From: Candidatus Sulfopaludibacter sp. SbA3
Lineage (GTDB): Bacteria > Acidobacteriota > Terriglobia > 20CM-2-55-15
NCBI GenBank assembly: GCA_945861845.1
Contig: CAMAWS010000020.1
Span: forward strand, 1 to 14,544
Direction: 5' to 3'
DNA: 14,544 nt
The notes under the pieces were generated by a model, which worked only from the letters and a program-made list of their open reading frames with translations, searched no databases and had not been told where the DNA came from. Numbering within the stretch: the first letter of the stretch is position 1; each line of letters begins with the position of its first letter. This document shows positions 13,173 to 14,544 of this stretch, in pieces. Made by a program: the position numbers and the translations under genes.

Positions 13173-13544
13173 TACCTTTCGACCATCCGGGAAGGTCACG
13201 TCACCGGCGGAAGCGTTTGTCGAACCGTCCTTCGCCTGATGCCCCTCTGCCACCAGTTGATCTCCGAGTTTCAACGTATCCTTGGTAATACCCTTCCGGA
13301 CCAGTACGCTTGGCGGCAAACCGGAAAAACCCCAGGTTGTCACCTTCCCATTTTGATCCTTTACGTCGAGGTAAAACCAGATATGCGGATTCATCCACTG
13401 CACCTTAGAGAGCACGCCTGTAATCTTTACGGGCTTCTTGAAGTCGAACTCGGCGGCTTCCGCATGGTGCGCGAGAGCAAGCCTGCCCGTGAATAGCAAC
13501 GCAAGACCAGGAATGAAAACTGCAATCAAATACCGTCTCATCAT
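13140..13544 (-). CDS. DUF6152 family exported protein (second copy)
   Basis: This 134-residue protein is the same family and length as the product of 3326-3730. A signal peptide ends at about residue 25 (ALA), leaving a mature N-terminus His-His-Ala-Glu. Shared motifs are ITGVLSKVQWMNPHIWFYLDV (about 41-61, read in two parts: GVLSKVQ and WMNPH), TTWGF, LKLGDQLVAEG, AKDGS and FPDGRKVLVGG. GGGAGG at 13550-13555 lies five bases before the first ATG (13544) and eight before the second (13541); either could be used. The alpha/beta hydrolase gene upstream ends 27 bp away, so they are one operon. The two DUF6152 copies differ at many positions, so they are old paralogues or separate acquisitions. 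Function is unknown. Confidence 0.87.
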   Translation of the reverse strand: MMRRYLIAVFIPGLALLFTGRLALAHHAEAAEFDFKKPVKITGVLSKVQWMNPHIWFYLDVKDQNGKVTTWGFSGLPPSVLVRKGITKDTLKLGDQLVAEGHQAKDGSTNASAGDVTFPDGRKVLVGGAALFPQ

Positions 13545-13571
13545 CGAGACCTCCCTTGATAATTATTGTGA

Positions 13572-14544
13572 CTACTTCGCCAGATTGATCTTCAGTTCGG
13601 CCGCGTATAGCATCGTTCGATCGTTGTCACGGGCTGCCCATCGCATCAGGGTAGCCGTGCTGCGCTGCACGCGGCCTTCAAACACTGTTTTTCCGTTGGC
13701 TGTAACCTTGACCGGCTGATTGAAATCGAACTTGTCGGGCGACAGGAGAAGCGTGAACGCGGAAACCCCCTTCGTCGTCGCTTCAATCGCATTGCCGGTG
13801 CGCACGAGGTCGACTCGGCCTGCAGTGGTATTCCTCTTGAAAAGGTCGCCGGGACCGTACTTGGCAAGCGAACCGAAAACGCCGACGGCATTCAGGTCAG
13901 GCAACGCCTTTGCCTCGCCAGGCTGCGCGCCAAGCTGATCAATGACCAGCCAGTGGGCACGGTTGTGCTTCAGGTCCATGGTTTCCCACGTCAGCTTGCC
14001 GGGATGCGGATCCCTCGGATGCTCGGAGACGAATTTCTCGTACGTATCCTTCATCTGCGGCCACCACGCCGTGTTGTGCTCGGCTTGCGGCTGCGGGTGA
14101 TATGCGATGCCCACGCCACCGGCCATCAGGTGCTTCACGAAAGGTTCCGTATTCGAGATCGGATACAGCCGGTCTCTCCCGCCGTTGATGACGAACATTG
14201 GCTTGTTTCGAAGGTTGTTCGGGGCGATCGTGCCGTCGTCGATATCACCGTTCGAAAGAACCATGATGAAGCCGTTCAGCGGCGTGATGCTTGCGTAGGG
14301 CGTTGTCCGGCGCATCGCAATGTAATAAGCGCCCGTGCCGCCATCGGATACGCCTGAAACCACAACCCGGTTCTCGTCGATGTTGTAACTTCGCTTGATT
14401 GCATCCACGATCCTCTCAAGATTGAGAGCCTGGTCGTCACCCCACCAGGGAGCATCCTGCCACGCATAAGGAATCACGTAGAACTGCTCGGCCCCTGCAA
14501 GCGCGCCGATCTCGCCATTACCGCGAGGCTCATTGCTCGTCCGG
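13572..14544 (-). CDS. Alpha/beta hydrolase (esterase/depolymerase-like), 5' end outside window
   Basis: The frame is open to the window edge; 22 codons precede the internal GTG at 14477 and no credible start is seen, so the N-terminus is missing. Visible are about 323 residues. Counting from that Val, the nucleophile motif GVSDGG has Ser44, NGGRDRLYP has the likely acid Asp102, and AEHNTAWW the likely base His134, a full triad in the right order. This resembles PHB-depolymerase or feruloyl-esterase-like hydrolases. After about residue 155 comes a beta-rich C-terminal domain (VDLVRTGNAIEA, LLLSPDKFDFNQPVKV, NGKTVFEGRV) that often accompanies such secreted hydrolases. The substrate is unknown. 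A DUF6152 gene follows 27 bp downstream. Export is likely but the signal peptide lies outside the window. Confidence 0.85.
   Translation of the reverse strand, partial: RTSNEPRGNGEIGALAGAEQFYVIPYAWQDAPWWGDDQALNLERIVDAIKRSYNIDENRVVVSGVSDGGTGAYYIAMRRTTPYASITPLNGFIMVLSNGDIDDGTIAPNNLRNKPMFVINGGRDRLYPISNTEPFVKHLMAGGVGIAYHPQPQAEHNTAWWPQMKDTYEKFVSEHPRDPHPGKLTWETMDLKHNRAHWLVIDQLGAQPGEAKALPDLNAVGVFGSLAKYGPGDLFKRNTTAGRVDLVRTGNAIEATTKGVSAFTLLLSPDKFDFNQPVKVTANGKTVFEGRVQRSTATLMRWAARDNDRTMLYAAELKINLAK

Overview
The window looks like part of an uncultured, GC-rich soil or sediment bacterium, most likely an Acidobacteriota relative. This is an inference from gene content, not a search. The pointers are two DUF6152 proteins, a secreted protein with a PDLSGLW segment and a carboxypeptidase-regulatory-like domain, a cytochrome P460-like fragment, a stand-alone secreted DUF4159 protein, and many short exported proteins of unknown function. 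I saw no tRNA, rRNA, CRISPR array, transposase or phage gene.

Layout. (a) 112-2138, minus strand: an ABC-F ATPase followed by a small DUF3820 protein, with a 128-bp imperfect hairpin between them. (b) 2294-4056, plus: a tight run of three exported proteins (regulatory-like/SGLW protein, DUF6152, truncated cytochrome P460-like protein). (c) 4070-6001, minus: a lipoprotein cytochrome c and a cupredoxin-like protein in one operon, then a perfect 35-bp-stem inverted repeat, then a four-helix membrane protein. (d) 6121-7203, plus: a HupE/UreJ-type metal permease, divergent from the cytochrome c operon. (e) 7213-9120, minus: a secreted DUF4159 protein, then a small protein overlapping an AbiEii/MenT-like nucleotidyltransferase, a candidate toxin-antitoxin pair. 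(f) 9197-13172, plus: a short Hsp70-like ATPase, a small coiled-coil protein, a SpoIIE-type PP2C phosphatase, a PLP aminotransferase and a small helical protein. (g) 13140-14544, minus: an exported alpha/beta hydrolase, cut by the window edge, and a second DUF6152 protein.

How the genes may work together. Segments b-d share an extracytoplasmic redox and metal theme: a mononuclear copper-type site, a CXXCH haem site, a P460 relic, a metal permease, and DUF6152 proteins whose predicted mature N-termini begin His-His. Segment f places a nucleotide-switch ATPase beside a phosphatase and may be a small signalling unit. The nucleotidyltransferase with its non-canonical small partner is the best candidate for an under-described system. 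The two long inverted repeats look like scattered palindromic elements that moved in between genes.
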